A stretch of 39,534 bases of DNA, taken from an uncultured Bacteroidales bacterium (GTDB lineage Bacteria > Bacteroidota > Bacteroidia > Bacteroidales > UBA932). The notes beneath the pieces were generated by a model that saw only the letters and a program-made list of their open reading frames with translations, had not been told where the DNA came from and did no database searches. The stretch covers positions 1-39,534 of the forward strand of contig UQYV01000031.1 in NCBI GenBank assembly GCA_900545245.1, in the 5' to 3' direction. Numbering within the stretch: the stretch's first letter is position 1; the number at the start of each line of letters is the position of its first letter. Position numbers and translations under genes: made by a program. Shown in pieces: positions 1 to 8,615 of the stretch.

Positions 1-29
1 AAATCCGTAGACTTTCTTTTTATTTCAAC

Positions 30-389
30 TCAGACACACTTTTTGAAACAGTATCCAAAAGAACCGGAATTATCGTATGCAATATTGAAAATGACAAAGT
101 CTTGACTGAACTCAGAACACAAGTCTCTCAAAATAATATTATTCTCATTTTCAATAAATTGGTTTAGCATTTTCTTTTGTAATTCTTTATATTCTTTTCC
201 GTCTTTTGTCATAGGAATGTTCCTCTGACATTCTGCAATGCTGTAATTTCGATTAGTATCCACTATATGTATAGAATGCTTTTCTCTTATAAAAACTGCT
301 TTATCTTCGCGGAGAAAAGGGTTTGTTCCACGAAAAAAAAGAGATGTCAAGCATATAGATAATAGTGTTAGTATCAATTTTGCTTTCAT
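30..389 (-). CDS. Hypothetical small exported protein
   Basis: I do not recognise this protein. The reading from 389 gives about 119 residues beginning MKAKL, followed by a hydrophobic stretch (LILTLLSICLTSLFF) that looks like a signal peptide or single N-terminal membrane anchor. An in-frame ATG three codons upstream (398) is possible, but the second ATG places the lysines directly before the hydrophobic core. The mature part is polar, with several cysteines (C53, C90 and two near the C-terminal YCFKKCV), so disulfides are plausible in the envelope. It starts 18-27 bases after the small ORF at 417-560 on the same strand and may be co-transcribed with it. Base composition is much more AT-rich than in the genes right of 1.45 kb, which fits recent acquisition. 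No function can be given. Confidence 0.5.
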   Translation of the reverse strand: MKAKLILTLLSICLTSLFFRGTNPFLREDKAVFIREKHSIHIVDTNRNYSIAECQRNIPMTKDGKEYKELQKKMLNQFIENENNIILRDLCSEFSQDFVIFNIAYDNSGSFGYCFKKCV

Positions 390-416
390 AATATACATAA
401 TTTATATAAACAAGAC

Positions 417-560
417 TTATCGATGATTATCTTCCCACCATTCGTGAGCTGCTACCCAATCCCAAACAAAACCATCATCATATCCTCTTCCATTTCCATC
501 AGAAGCATGTAAAGCATCCCATTGCTCAAAGTAATCTCGATTCCAATTATCGAAAAACAT
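417..560 (-). CDS. Small ORF, possibly the 3' part of a frame-broken gene
   Basis: A 47-codon frame opens at ATG 560 and ends at TAA 417-419. The product is acidic and rich in aromatics, for example the segment GYDDGFVWDWVAAHEWW. No signal peptide is visible. The frame continues upstream of the ATG for ten sense codons before a TGA. Another ATG at 604-602, just after the neighbouring gene's stop, reads MYFAEYVLPV and then stops. The two pieces join in frame if one copy of a TTTTGC direct repeat and its 8-base spacer (14 bases) is removed, giving MYFAGIGDWQMFFDN. This suggests a small gene broken by a 14-base duplication, though it may simply be a short gene. Function unknown. Confidence 0.35.
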   Translation of the reverse strand: MFFDNWNRDYFEQWDALHASDGNGRGYDDGFVWDWVAAHEWWEDNHR

Positions 561-608
561 TTGCCAATCGCCTATACCGGCAAAACATATTCAGCAAAAT
601 ACATAATA

Positions 609-1415
609 CTAAATCAATATACTATCTATCATAAATGAGTTTTTCACTTTTTTTAACGATATTCTTATTCGATGAGATACCCCATATCCAATATAAGAAA
701 CATCATATTCATATTTATCGATTTGTTGTATGTTAAGCGTATATAGCCATATAAAATCAAAATCACTGTTATCTATCAAAGGATCATAATAGAGCAAGCC
801 ATCTCCAAATGAGTTATGTTTCATTTGTTCATACTGTTCATTTGCTTGATTTGTAAAATATTGCGTTCGTTGATCTCTTAGTTTTATATCAATATTCTCA
901 GACAGATTGCAGTAAGTATCCAAATACTGTTTGTAAAAAGTAACTACAAACAAATAACCTTCATTATCATCTACACTATTGTTTATTCCACATATGGGAC
1001 TATCCACAGAATAATCATACCACGGAGGTGTTATGTAGTCTATAAATTCCCGATTATCTACTGTTGTCAACTTTACTGGGATTGATATTTTAGTTTTCAC
1101 ATCAGACTCTTTCCAAAAATAAACAACTAAATACCAATCATTTCCAATATCTTCAACACTTAGAGTTTTTATTGCACACTCATTCACATCTTGAGAATGG
1201 ATAATTGCGTCACAATCAATAACTTCTGAAACTCTTTGCATTTTCTGCATCAATGAAAGTTGCATATATTGTTCACACAATTCTACATTTGCACTATCAT
1301 GTCCAGTTAACATGTTTTGCATATAAGCCTTATAGAAATTCTCCAAAAAAAGGGGAGAAGCATAAAGACTTAAATTAAGAAAAAAAAGAAAAAATATGAG
1401 GTAAATTCGTTTCAT
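609..1415 (-). CDS. Exported protein with two DUF3828-like repeats
   Basis: The start at 1415 (MKRIYLIFFLFFLNLSLYAS) gives a 268-residue protein with a clean signal peptide. A longer reading from 1514 would add 33 residues overlapping the end of the next gene and would bury the signal peptide, so I reject it. The mature protein looks like two tandem copies of one module. Each begins with an aromatic FYK-Y motif (LENFYKAYMQNML near residue 25 and VVTFYKQYLDTYC near residue 160) and ends with a short beta-rich segment (NDWYLVVYFW; KYEYDVSYIG). This layout resembles DUF3828-type periplasmic proteins; the assignment is by pattern only. The gene is AT-rich and lies in the same island as the small ORFs downstream. 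Role unknown. Confidence 0.55.
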   Translation of the reverse strand: MKRIYLIFFLFFLNLSLYASPLFLENFYKAYMQNMLTGHDSANVELCEQYMQLSLMQKMQRVSEVIDCDAIIHSQDVNECAIKTLSVEDIGNDWYLVVYFWKESDVKTKISIPVKLTTVDNREFIDYITPPWYDYSVDSPICGINNSVDDNEGYLFVVTFYKQYLDTYCNLSENIDIKLRDQRTQYFTNQANEQYEQMKHNSFGDGLLYYDPLIDNSDFDFIWLYTLNIQQIDKYEYDVSYIGYGVSHRIRISLKKVKNSFMIDSILI

Positions 1416-1447
1416 TGTATATTTCAATCTGTTCGATAACTGTGAAT

Positions 1448-2341
1448 TTACAGGTTCTCCTTCAGGAATAAAACAGACTTGCTTAGGTCGATGATGATGG
1501 TAAAATGCTGCCATATTTCATTTCCTGCGACAGCTATATACTCATCGCTTGCCATCGCGCCTGCTTTGTCCGTGCTGTACCGGGCTTTACCTTGAGACAA
1601 CAGGACACTATCCACAGTCACTTTATAGACAGCAAACTCATAACCGCCTGATTCTCCGCCCACGCCACCATGCTTGTAGTAGAATGGATTCTTTTCCTGA
1701 ATCTTATCCAATCCATATTTAGCAGCGGCCTTGCTGGTGAATTCGAGGCCCTTTCCTGAGCCGGTATCCAGCAGTGCCTTGCCGGAAATAACTTTACCCG
1801 GAATAACTGTGACATCAATGGGAACTAAAATCTTTCCGGGATGGTTCGAATCAGTCTCTATCGGTATGCGAGAAAAGCCCTCTGTCTGAGCCAAGGCGAG
1901 TTTATCTGACAATGTTAATTTTTCATTCTTATAATCAATGACAATAATCTTTCCTTTCAAATCTTTAAGGCCGAAGATTCCATCGGCCGTGTCACCAAGG
2001 ATGGCACGCAAATCAATAACAGGAACCATCTGGGGAGAGTATTGCCTTCCATTCATCGAGACATTGACGCCGGAGAAGATAAGCGTCGTTTTCTTGGCTT
2101 CATTTCCTGCTCCCCGCACCATCGCTTTGCCCATCCGTGCATACTTGATTCCGCTTTCAGAAAGCCAGGTACTGTCCAGATATACATCGGAGGAACCAGT
2201 ATCGAAAACCAGCCTTGCAGGCTTACCGTTCACTTCTGCATTCAGATAGATGTGATTGAAAACAAACTCAAAGTTATGCTCCTGGGCGTGGAGAAGTGTA
2301 CCAAGAAGCAGCATTAACGAAAACGAAAAAAAGTGTTTCAT
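1448..2341 (-). CDS. Secreted retropepsin-like aspartic protease
   Basis: The start at 2341 (MKHFFSFSLMLLLGTLLHAQ) gives a 297-residue protein with a signal peptide; the six extra upstream codons are not needed. Two catalytic-type motifs are visible, VFDTGSS at D47-T48-G49 and LLDTGSG at D192-T193-G194, one per lobe. A GDTADGIFGL segment near residue 116 resembles the second conserved element of pepsin/retropepsin folds. The length fits the bacterial two-lobe clan AA proteases (Asp_protease_2 type) of Bacteroidota. It probably acts in the periplasm or outside the cell. A promoter (TTG at 2406-2408, TATATTTG at 2379-2386, minus strand) and a hairpin at 2409-2446 separate it from the efflux operon, so it is likely transcribed alone. 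Substrate unknown. Confidence 0.8.
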   Translation of the reverse strand: MKHFFSFSLMLLLGTLLHAQEHNFEFVFNHIYLNAEVNGKPARLVFDTGSSDVYLDSTWLSESGIKYARMGKAMVRGAGNEAKKTTLIFSGVNVSMNGRQYSPQMVPVIDLRAILGDTADGIFGLKDLKGKIIVIDYKNEKLTLSDKLALAQTEGFSRIPIETDSNHPGKILVPIDVTVIPGKVISGKALLDTGSGKGLEFTSKAAAKYGLDKIQEKNPFYYKHGGVGGESGGYEFAVYKVTVDSVLLSQGKARYSTDKAGAMASDEYIAVAGNEIWQHFTIIIDLSKSVLFLKENL

Positions 2342-2378
2342 ATCCGAGGATGCGAGCAAATTACGGTTTATATGTCGA

Positions 2379-2408
2379 CAAATATACTAAAGTCTTTTAT
2401 ATAGACAA
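2379..2408 (-). promoter_or_regulatory. Predicted promoter of the aspartic protease gene
   Basis: On the minus strand TTG (2408-2406) is followed after 19 bases by TATATTTG (2386-2379). This fits the Bacteroidetes consensus of TTG/TTTG near -33 and TAnnTTTG near -7. It lies about 40 bases upstream of the chosen start and directly after the hairpin at 2409-2446. Confidence 0.55.
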
Positions 2409-2446
2409 CGAGTAGGAAGAAAACAACTTCGATTTCCTCCCACTCG
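2409..2446 (-). terminator. Strong hairpin ending the efflux operon
   Basis: In the minus-strand RNA a 14-base arm (CGAGUGGGAGGAAA) pairs with UUUCUUCCUACUCG across a 10-base loop; all positions pair, two of them as G-U. It lies about 50 bases after the stop of the outer-membrane factor gene. The U-tract after it is weak (UUGUCUAUAUA), so termination efficiency is uncertain. Position and stem strength favour a terminator. Confidence 0.6.
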
Positions 2447-2495
2447 ATTATTTGCGTTTTGCCTGACTACTTGAGCTCGGCGATAGACTCCCGAA

Positions 2496-3899
2496 TCAGT
2501 TTGTAGAATCTGTTCGGCTGCCACCTCCACCGAGGGCACGGTAGAGGTTAATGACTGCTGTGGCTTTTTCCAGCCGGTCTGCTGATCGTCCTGTTTCTGC
2601 TCCAAGAAGAGATTGTTGTGCTGTGAGCACTTCCAGGTAGGTGGTTGAGGTGTAGCGCATAAGCATCTCGGTGTTCTCGAGGGCTGACGACAGCGACTCA
2701 ATCTGACGGTTGCGCCATTGCTCCTTGACAATCGCTTTTTGGTAGAGTGAGAGGGCGGTGTTGACCTCGGCTCCGGCATTAAGGATGGCCTGGACGAGGC
2801 TCAGACGGGCTTGCTCCATCTGCGATTTGGAAATGCGCAGTTGGCCGCGCAGGGCTCCTCCGTGGAAAACCGGTTGGAAGAGCGAGGCTGCGGCGCCTAG
2901 AACAAGACCTGTCGGATTCATAATGGAACCGCTGAGATTGTTTGTCCAGCCGGCCTGACCGGAAAGGCTGATTGAGGGCAGAAGTGCGGCCTTCGCTACA
3001 TTGACCCCGTAATAGGCGGATGCAAGCGCATTCTCCGCAGACCGGATGTCCGGGCGGCGTTCAAGCAGCTGGGCCGGGACACCTGTCTTCAGCTCTGAAG
3101 GAAATTCTGAATCTTCAAACTTACCCCGTTCTATATGCTGCGGAGTCTCGCCCAGAAGGGTACATAGACTGTTCTCGATCTCTGTGATTGACTGGGCGAT
3201 GCTTTCCGCTGAGGCTGCTGCCGAGCACAATGCCCCTTCCATCTGTGAGACAGCCACCTGATTTGCCATACCTGCTGCCATCATCGCTTTAAGCACCTCG
3301 ACGCTGCTTGCGTATTTCTCCACTGTCTCGCGGGTGTAGGCGAGTTGCTCGTCAAGCATCAGAAGAGTGTAGTATTGTGTGGCAATCCCGGCGATAAGTC
3401 CCGTGCGTACAGCGAGCGCATAGTCACCAGCCATATCGTAGTTGACCTTTGCCTGACGCTTGCGGTTGGTCAGTTTGCCGAAGATGTCAACTTCCCAGCT
3501 TGCGGTGAAAGGGACTGTCCAATTCCAGGCCGCTCCGGTGTTGATGCCGCCATCGAGAAAACTGCTGTTGAAGTTTCCGACAGAGCCCTGCGGGGCAAAT
3601 CCTATGGTCGGGATGTAGGCGAGGCGGGCCATACGGAGCCCCTCATAAGCCTGCTCGACGCTGAGTTGTGCCTTCTTAATGTCTGTGTTGTTGTCGAGAG
3701 CCGTCTGAATGAGACTCTGCAACTGCGGGTCGGTGAAGAGTTCCCGCCAACCGAGACTCGCGAGCGAAGTCGTGTCAGTGACTATCTCTCCGAAGAGCGT
3801 GGAGTCGGCGACGACATTTTCCGGACGTTCATATTTCTTGTATATTCCGCAACTGACGCTTATCATCAGTGCAGCAAAATATAATATTATCTTTCTCAT
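2496..3899 (-). CDS. RND efflux outer-membrane factor lipoprotein (TolC/OprM/NodT family)
   Basis: This 467-residue protein forms the trimeric outer-membrane exit duct of a tripartite efflux pump. The N-terminus MRKIILYFAALMISVSC is a lipoprotein signal with the acylated cysteine at C17. The rest shows two OEP repeats: WRELFTDPQLQSLIQTALDNNTDIKKA opens the first, and the family signature PAQLLERRPDIRSAENALASAYYGVNVAKAALLPSISLSG lies near residue 280. The end YLEVLTAQQSLLGAETGRSADRLEKATAVINLYRALGGG is typical. The gene is last in the operon, starting 3 bases after the pump gene's stop. Function is well supported by family and context; the exported compounds are unknown. Confidence 0.95.
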   Translation of the reverse strand: MRKIILYFAALMISVSCGIYKKYERPENVVADSTLFGEIVTDTTSLASLGWRELFTDPQLQSLIQTALDNNTDIKKAQLSVEQAYEGLRMARLAYIPTIGFAPQGSVGNFNSSFLDGGINTGAAWNWTVPFTASWEVDIFGKLTNRKRQAKVNYDMAGDYALAVRTGLIAGIATQYYTLLMLDEQLAYTRETVEKYASSVEVLKAMMAAGMANQVAVSQMEGALCSAAASAESIAQSITEIENSLCTLLGETPQHIERGKFEDSEFPSELKTGVPAQLLERRPDIRSAENALASAYYGVNVAKAALLPSISLSGQAGWTNNLSGSIMNPTGLVLGAAASLFQPVFHGGALRGQLRISKSQMEQARLSLVQAILNAGAEVNTALSLYQKAIVKEQWRNRQIESLSSALENTEMLMRYTSTTYLEVLTAQQSLLGAETGRSADRLEKATAVINLYRALGGGGSRTDSTN

Positions 3900-3902
3900 A
3901 TA

Positions 3903-6900
3903 TTACAATCTTTCTGTGTTGTCGATCTCACCTTTGCGACGCTTCATTTCCCGGACGTCCTCTATCTCTTCGGATATTGACGAATCCGCTGATTTCTCGA
4001 ACTCTATCGGCTTTATGCGTTCCTCAAGATTCTCGAAAGTCACGAAAAGCGACGGCACGAGGAAGAGGAGAATCAGCGTACCCATAAGCATACCGCCCAC
4101 AGCACCTGTTCCAAGGGCGGAGTTTCCGTTCGCTCCTACACCACTCGCAAACATCATCGGTATCATTCCGAAGACCATCGTGAGGGCGGTCATCAGGATA
4201 GGGCGGAGACGGACCTTTGCCGCTCCGATTGCCGCCTGTTTCACGCTCATTCCCGCCTTGCGCCTTGAGGATGCGTACTCGGTGATGAGAATGGCAGTCT
4301 TGGCGAGCAGACCGATGAGCATAATGACTCCCGTCTGGAGGTAGATGTTGTTCTCAAGCCCAAACAGTTTCGCAAAGAGAAAACTTCCCATAACTCCGCA
4401 CGGAACCGAAATGATGACGGCGAGAGGAATGAGCAAGCTTTCATAGAATGCACAGAGTATCAAGTAGATGAGTACGATGCAGATGAGGTAGATGTAGAGC
4501 GAGTTGCTTGAGCTGCGTTCCTCCTCGCGGGCAAGTCCCGAAAATTCAAATCCGTAGTTTCTCGGCAGAGTCTGTGCGGCGACCTCCTTGACGGCGCGAA
4601 TTGCGTCTCCGGAAGAATACCCGTCGGCAGCGGAGCCGTTCACCGCGATGGCATTGTACATATTAAACCTCGTAAGCGTTTGAGGACCATAGACTTTTGT
4701 GAGTTTGACAAACTGGCTCAGCGGAGCCATCTCACCGCTGTTTACGCGCACCATTGTCGCGTCAAGCGTCTGCGGAGTCATTCTGTATTTCGGGTCGGCC
4801 TGAATCATCACGCGGTAGACACGTGAGAAACGGTTGATATTGGAGATATACTGACCTCCGTAATATCCCGCGACGGTCGAGAGCACTGTGGCTGGGGAGA
4901 CGCCGGCAATCTTGCACTTTGCCGGGTCGACATCGACCAGATACTGTGGGAAATTAGGGTTGAATGAACTGTAGGCCTCGGCGATTTCCGGTCTCTTGCG
5001 AAGCTCTGAGAGGAAGTCCTGCGAGACATTGAAGAATGTGTTCACATCACCGCCTGTCTTGTCCTGGAGATACATCTCGAATCCGTTGGTCATTCCGTAG
5101 CCATTAATCATAGGCGGCGCCATAGGGATAATCGTCGCTTCCTTTATATCCGCGGTGCGCTCCATAATCTTCCCAATCACAGCGTTCACATCGTGTGCCT
5201 TGCCCTTTCGTTTCGACCAGTCGGTGAGTTTTATCGTGAGGCTTGCGTATGATGAACCGGAACCGGATATTAGTCCATATCCTGAAACTGTCGATGTGAT
5301 TTCGATTTCCGGAATATCCTTTATCCTGTCGTATGCCTTCATCAGAACGTCGTTCGTACTTTGGAGCGATGTTCCCGGAGCCATCTGCAGTTCGACCATA
5401 ATGTTGCCCATATCCTCGTTAGGCACGAGTCCTGTCTTTGTCGTTGACATAAGCCAGACGAGAAGGACTATGCAGCCGGCGACAATCGTCCAGACAAGAT
5501 AGCTTCGTTTGATGAAGAATTTGACTCCGTTCTTATATTTGTCAACAATTTTGTCAAAAACCGTAGTGAACTTTTTTCTGAACCTTGCGGAGAATGAATC
5601 GACCTCTTCGCCGTCTTTATTGATGTAAGGCTTCAGGAGTATGGCGCAGAGGGCAGGGGCGAGGGTGAGGGCGTTGATCGCCGAGATGCCGACAGCCACA
5701 GCCATTGTAATTCCGAACTGAGTGTAGAAAACTCCGGAAGTGCCGCCCATCATTGAGACCGGGATGAAAACCGCCATAAACACGAGAGTGGAGGTGAGAA
5801 TCGCCGATGTGATGCCGCCCATTGCGTCTTTTGTGGCTTGTAGCGACGATGTATAACCGATTTCGAGTTTTGCCTGCACCGCTTCCACTACGACAATCGC
5901 GTTATCGACCACCGTACCGATGGCAAGCACGAGCGCAAAGAGCGTGAGCAGGTTGATTGTGAAGCCGGCTACGGCCATAAATGCGAATGTGCCGATGATT
6001 GCGACAAAAATGGAAATCGTCGGGATGAGCGTCGCACGGAAGTCCTGAAGGAAGAAATATACGACGAGTACCACAAGCAGGATTGCGAGAAGCAGAGATT
6101 TTATGACCTCCTTGATGGACGCGTAGAGGAAGTCGTTGACGCTCAGCATAGAGTCAATCATCAGACCTTCCGGCATAGTTTCGCGTGCCTCATCGATGAG
6201 TGCGTCGATGTCGTTCACGACTTGGGTGGCGTTGGAGCCTGCTACTTGGAACACCAGCATCTCCACGCCAGGATGTCCGTCGGTGGTTGATTTATATCCA
6301 TACGACTCTGTTCCGAGTTCGATGTGAGCGACGTCCTTGAGTCTGAGAACTTCTCCTGTAGGGAGGGCGTTGATTACCATTTCACCAAATTCCTCAGGAG
6401 TCTGCTTTCTTCCGGAATATTTCATTATATATTCGAAAGAAGAACCGGAACTCTCTCCAAATGAACCTGTTGCGGATTCAATATTCTGCTCGGAGAGCAC
6501 TCCTATTATGTCGCTCGGAATCAGGCGGTAGTGCGCCATTGCCGCCGGGTTGAACCAAACTCGCATAGCGTATTTGTCTGACAACAAAACAACGCTGCCC
6601 ACTCCCTTGATTCGCTTGAGTTGAGGCTCGATGTTGAGGTCTGCATAATTGGCGAGGAACTTTGTGTCGTAGCCGCTCTCAGGCGTGGCGTGCAGGTCGA
6701 GGACCTTAATCATACTGTTCTGCCTTTTCACGGTAGTGACTCCAATCTGGTTGACCTCTGCCGGGAGCGAGCCTGTTGCCTGCGAAATCCTGTTCTGGAC
6801 GTTCACCGCTGCCATATCCGGGTCGGTACCCTGACGGAAATAGACCATAATCTCGACGCTTCCGGAGTTGGTCGCAGTGGATGACATATAGTCCATATTC

Positions 6901-7121
6901 TCAACACCGTTGATGGCCTCCTCAATCGGTGATATGACAGATTTCTGCACGGTCTCCGCGCTTGCTCCAGGGTAGGATGTCATCACCATAATGGTAGGCG
7001 GCGCAATGTCCGGGAACTGCTCGACCGGAAGTGTCTTCACAGCGATGAGCCCGGCAAGGACAATGACGGTTGAAATGACCGCCGACAGCACCGGCCGCTC
7101 AATAAATGTCTTTATATTCAT
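3903..7121 (-). CDS. RND efflux inner-membrane pump (AcrB/HAE1 family)
   Basis: The 1072-residue length and the opening FIERPVLSAVISTVIVLAGLIAVKTLPVEQFPDIAPP are typical of hydrophobe/amphiphile RND pumps (proton antiport, trimer, 12 membrane helices). The helix-10 lysine (IGLLAKTAILITEYA) and the conserved arginine (RLRPILMTALTMVFGMIPMM) are present. In helix 4 the usual aspartate pair of AcrB (D407-D408) reads D406-N407 here (IGTVVDNAIVVVE); the codon at 5901-5903 is AAC, so the second acidic proton-relay residue is replaced by Asn. The gene lies between adaptor and outer-membrane factor genes in one operon. The overall call is certain; substrate range and the effect of the Asn are not. Confidence 0.96.
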   Translation of the reverse strand: MNIKTFIERPVLSAVISTVIVLAGLIAVKTLPVEQFPDIAPPTIMVMTSYPGASAETVQKSVISPIEEAINGVENMDYMSSTATNSGSVEIMVYFRQGTDPDMAAVNVQNRISQATGSLPAEVNQIGVTTVKRQNSMIKVLDLHATPESGYDTKFLANYADLNIEPQLKRIKGVGSVVLLSDKYAMRVWFNPAAMAHYRLIPSDIIGVLSEQNIESATGSFGESSGSSFEYIMKYSGRKQTPEEFGEMVINALPTGEVLRLKDVAHIELGTESYGYKSTTDGHPGVEMLVFQVAGSNATQVVNDIDALIDEARETMPEGLMIDSMLSVNDFLYASIKEVIKSLLLAILLVVLVVYFFLQDFRATLIPTISIFVAIIGTFAFMAVAGFTINLLTLFALVLAIGTVVDNAIVVVEAVQAKLEIGYTSSLQATKDAMGGITSAILTSTLVFMAVFIPVSMMGGTSGVFYTQFGITMAVAVGISAINALTLAPALCAILLKPYINKDGEEVDSFSARFRKKFTTVFDKIVDKYKNGVKFFIKRSYLVWTIVAGCIVLLVWLMSTTKTGLVPNEDMGNIMVELQMAPGTSLQSTNDVLMKAYDRIKDIPEIEITSTVSGYGLISGSGSSYASLTIKLTDWSKRKGKAHDVNAVIGKIMERTADIKEATIIPMAPPMINGYGMTNGFEMYLQDKTGGDVNTFFNVSQDFLSELRKRPEIAEAYSSFNPNFPQYLVDVDPAKCKIAGVSPATVLSTVAGYYGGQYISNINRFSRVYRVMIQADPKYRMTPQTLDATMVRVNSGEMAPLSQFVKLTKVYGPQTLTRFNMYNAIAVNGSAADGYSSGDAIRAVKEVAAQTLPRNYGFEFSGLAREEERSSSNSLYIYLICIVLIYLILCAFYESLLIPLAVIISVPCGVMGSFLFAKLFGLENNIYLQTGVIMLIGLLAKTAILITEYASSRRKAGMSVKQAAIGAAKVRLRPILMTALTMVFGMIPMMFASGVGANGNSALGTGAVGGMLMGTLILLFLVPSLFVTFENLEERIKPIEFEKSADSSISEEIEDVREMKRRKGEIDNTERL

Positions 7122-7230
7122 CTTGTTATATTATTCAAAACGATTGTATTCTATTTTTCTCTATTTCTATTCCCAGCTGTTTAACAACTTGAATTAGGGT
7201 GCAATAAAAAGATGGAGTGCAATCCGCTTT

Positions 7231-8337
7231 TTAGTGCGCCCGTACAGTTTCACCGTCGTGGATAAGTCCTACACCTTCGCTAACAATAGTGTCGCCTTCA
7301 GAAAGCCCCGCCTTCACGACATAAGACTTCCCGTCATCGGAAAGTTTTACAGAAAGTTTTGCCATAACAGCCTTGCCATCAACTACTTTCCAAGCACATA
7401 CAAGGTCTTGAATCTCAAATGTGGCACTGCAAGGGATGACCACTGCGCCTTTGAGAGCTGTCTCCAAGACAACCCTTCCGGAAGCTCCGCTGTGAAGAAT
7501 GCCACCCTTGTTTGGGAACACCGCCCTCACCGAAACGCTTGCCGTGTTGGGGTCGATTACACCGCTGATAGACTCAATCTTTCCGGTCTGTGGATATGTG
7601 CTGCCGTCCGCAAGGAGGAGACTGACCTCCGGAAGACCGGCAATGACCTCATCCATACTGCCGTGCTGCGCTGTGAGTTCAAGGAGTTTTGTCTCTGACA
7701 GAGAATAATATACATACATCTGTGAGTTGTCGGAAACCGTCGTGAGCGGAATTGCAATGCTCGGCGAAACGAGTGCACCTTCCCTGAATGGGAGCGTGCC
7801 TACGACTCCGTCAGCAGGACTGAGGACCTGAGTGTAGCTCATATTGTTTTCTGCGTTCACGAGTTGTGCCTTTGCCTGTGCAAGACCGGCATTTGCAGTG
7901 AGCAGCTGGTTCTTTGCAGTGAGCAGGTCAAATTCGGAAATCACATTCTTTGCGTAAAGCTCGACGCGACTGTTATAGACAAGTTGCGCTGTCGCAACCC
8001 CAGCCTCGGCCGACTCGACATTTGCCTGTGCCATCTGGAGGGCGGCTTTGAACGGCACTTGGTCTATGATAAACAGAGACTGTCCCTTACGAACCTTCTG
8101 ACCTTCTTTAACATTTACTTTTGAAATTGTTCCGGAAACCTGTGGACGGATTTCGATATCCTGACGTCCTTGAATAGTCGCTGGATATTGTTCTGAAAGA
8201 ACGACATCCGACGTCGTCACCTCCATTGTCGGAAATTCATTTCCCTGCGCTCCGTTGCCCGCACTGCCGTTTTTGCAGCCTGCAACAGCCAAAAGGCAGC
8301 CCAACGCCGCCACAAATACACTACTGCTTTTCATCAT
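7231..8337 (-). CDS. RND efflux periplasmic adaptor lipoprotein (membrane fusion protein)
   Basis: The adaptor links the inner-membrane pump to the outer-membrane duct. From the ATG at 8337 the protein has 368 residues. MMKSSSVFVAALGCLLAVAGC is a lipoprotein signal with the acylated cysteine at C21. The first lipoyl-like half reads RQDIEIRPQVSGTISKVNVKEGQKVRKGQSLFIID. A helical hairpin follows (ALQMAQANVESAEAGVATAQ...), then the second lipoyl half (YTQVLSPADGVVGTLPFREGALV) and beta-barrel/membrane-proximal domains. A longer reading from 8370 adds eleven residues ahead of the signal and is unlikely. It is the first gene of the operon, with 109 bases before the pump gene, and is divergent from the AraC-type gene at 8666, which is the likely local regulator. 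Confidence 0.94.
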   Translation of the reverse strand: MMKSSSVFVAALGCLLAVAGCKNGSAGNGAQGNEFPTMEVTTSDVVLSEQYPATIQGRQDIEIRPQVSGTISKVNVKEGQKVRKGQSLFIIDQVPFKAALQMAQANVESAEAGVATAQLVYNSRVELYAKNVISEFDLLTAKNQLLTANAGLAQAKAQLVNAENNMSYTQVLSPADGVVGTLPFREGALVSPSIAIPLTTVSDNSQMYVYYSLSETKLLELTAQHGSMDEVIAGLPEVSLLLADGSTYPQTGKIESISGVIDPNTASVSVRAVFPNKGGILHSGASGRVVLETALKGAVVIPCSATFEIQDLVCAWKVVDGKAVMAKLSVKLSDDGKSYVVKAGLSEGDTIVSEGVGLIHDGETVRAH

Positions 8338-8532
8338 TATATAATTAACATAGAAACCTTCAAAAAACAACCTGCATCATCTTTTCTCATTCTTTTCGGT
8401 CTATATTTATTTTCTCATCAGTCGTGTACCTCCAGTACACTCCTTCTTCCAAAAGAAATCTATACTCGAAAATAATTGACAAATCTGAAGCAGTTTATTT
8501 TTTTCATGTTTCATATTTTCAGAAATCGGGCG

Positions 8533-8540
8533 CAAAGGTA
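8533..8540 (-). promoter_or_regulatory. Candidate -7 element of the efflux operon
   Basis: TACCTTTG on the minus strand matches TAnnTTTG exactly. The nearest TTTG upstream (8570-8567) is 26 bases away, more than the usual 19-21, so only the -7 element is well supported. Confidence 0.45.
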
Positions 8541-8582
8541 CGGTAAAACCCAGTGTTTAAGAATACCAAAATTTCGTAAGAA

Positions 8583-8615
8583 TTGTTCAAAATCGGAACA
8601 AAATCTTTAACTTTG
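8583..8615 (+). promoter_or_regulatory. Predicted promoter of the AraC-family regulator
   Basis: TTG at 8583-8585 and TAACTTTG at 8608-8615, separated by 22 bases, fit the Bacteroidetes promoter pattern. The start codon lies about 50 bases downstream. Confidence 0.5.

Noticed and set aside
1416..1514. N-terminal extension of the DUF3828-like gene starting at 1514
   Set aside because: It overlaps the neighbouring gene's end and puts 33 polar residues ahead of a clear signal peptide.
2387..2779. 130-codon minus-strand frame across the end of the outer-membrane factor gene
   Set aside because: It is out of frame with a well-supported gene, has low-complexity Arg/Ser/Pro content and shows no domain.
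8375..8440. Hammerhead-ribozyme-like core (CTGATGAG ... CGAAA) next to the dyad on the minus strand
   Set aside because: The bases between the two core motifs cannot form stem II, and no cleavage-site stem III is present. The match is a chance of short motifs.
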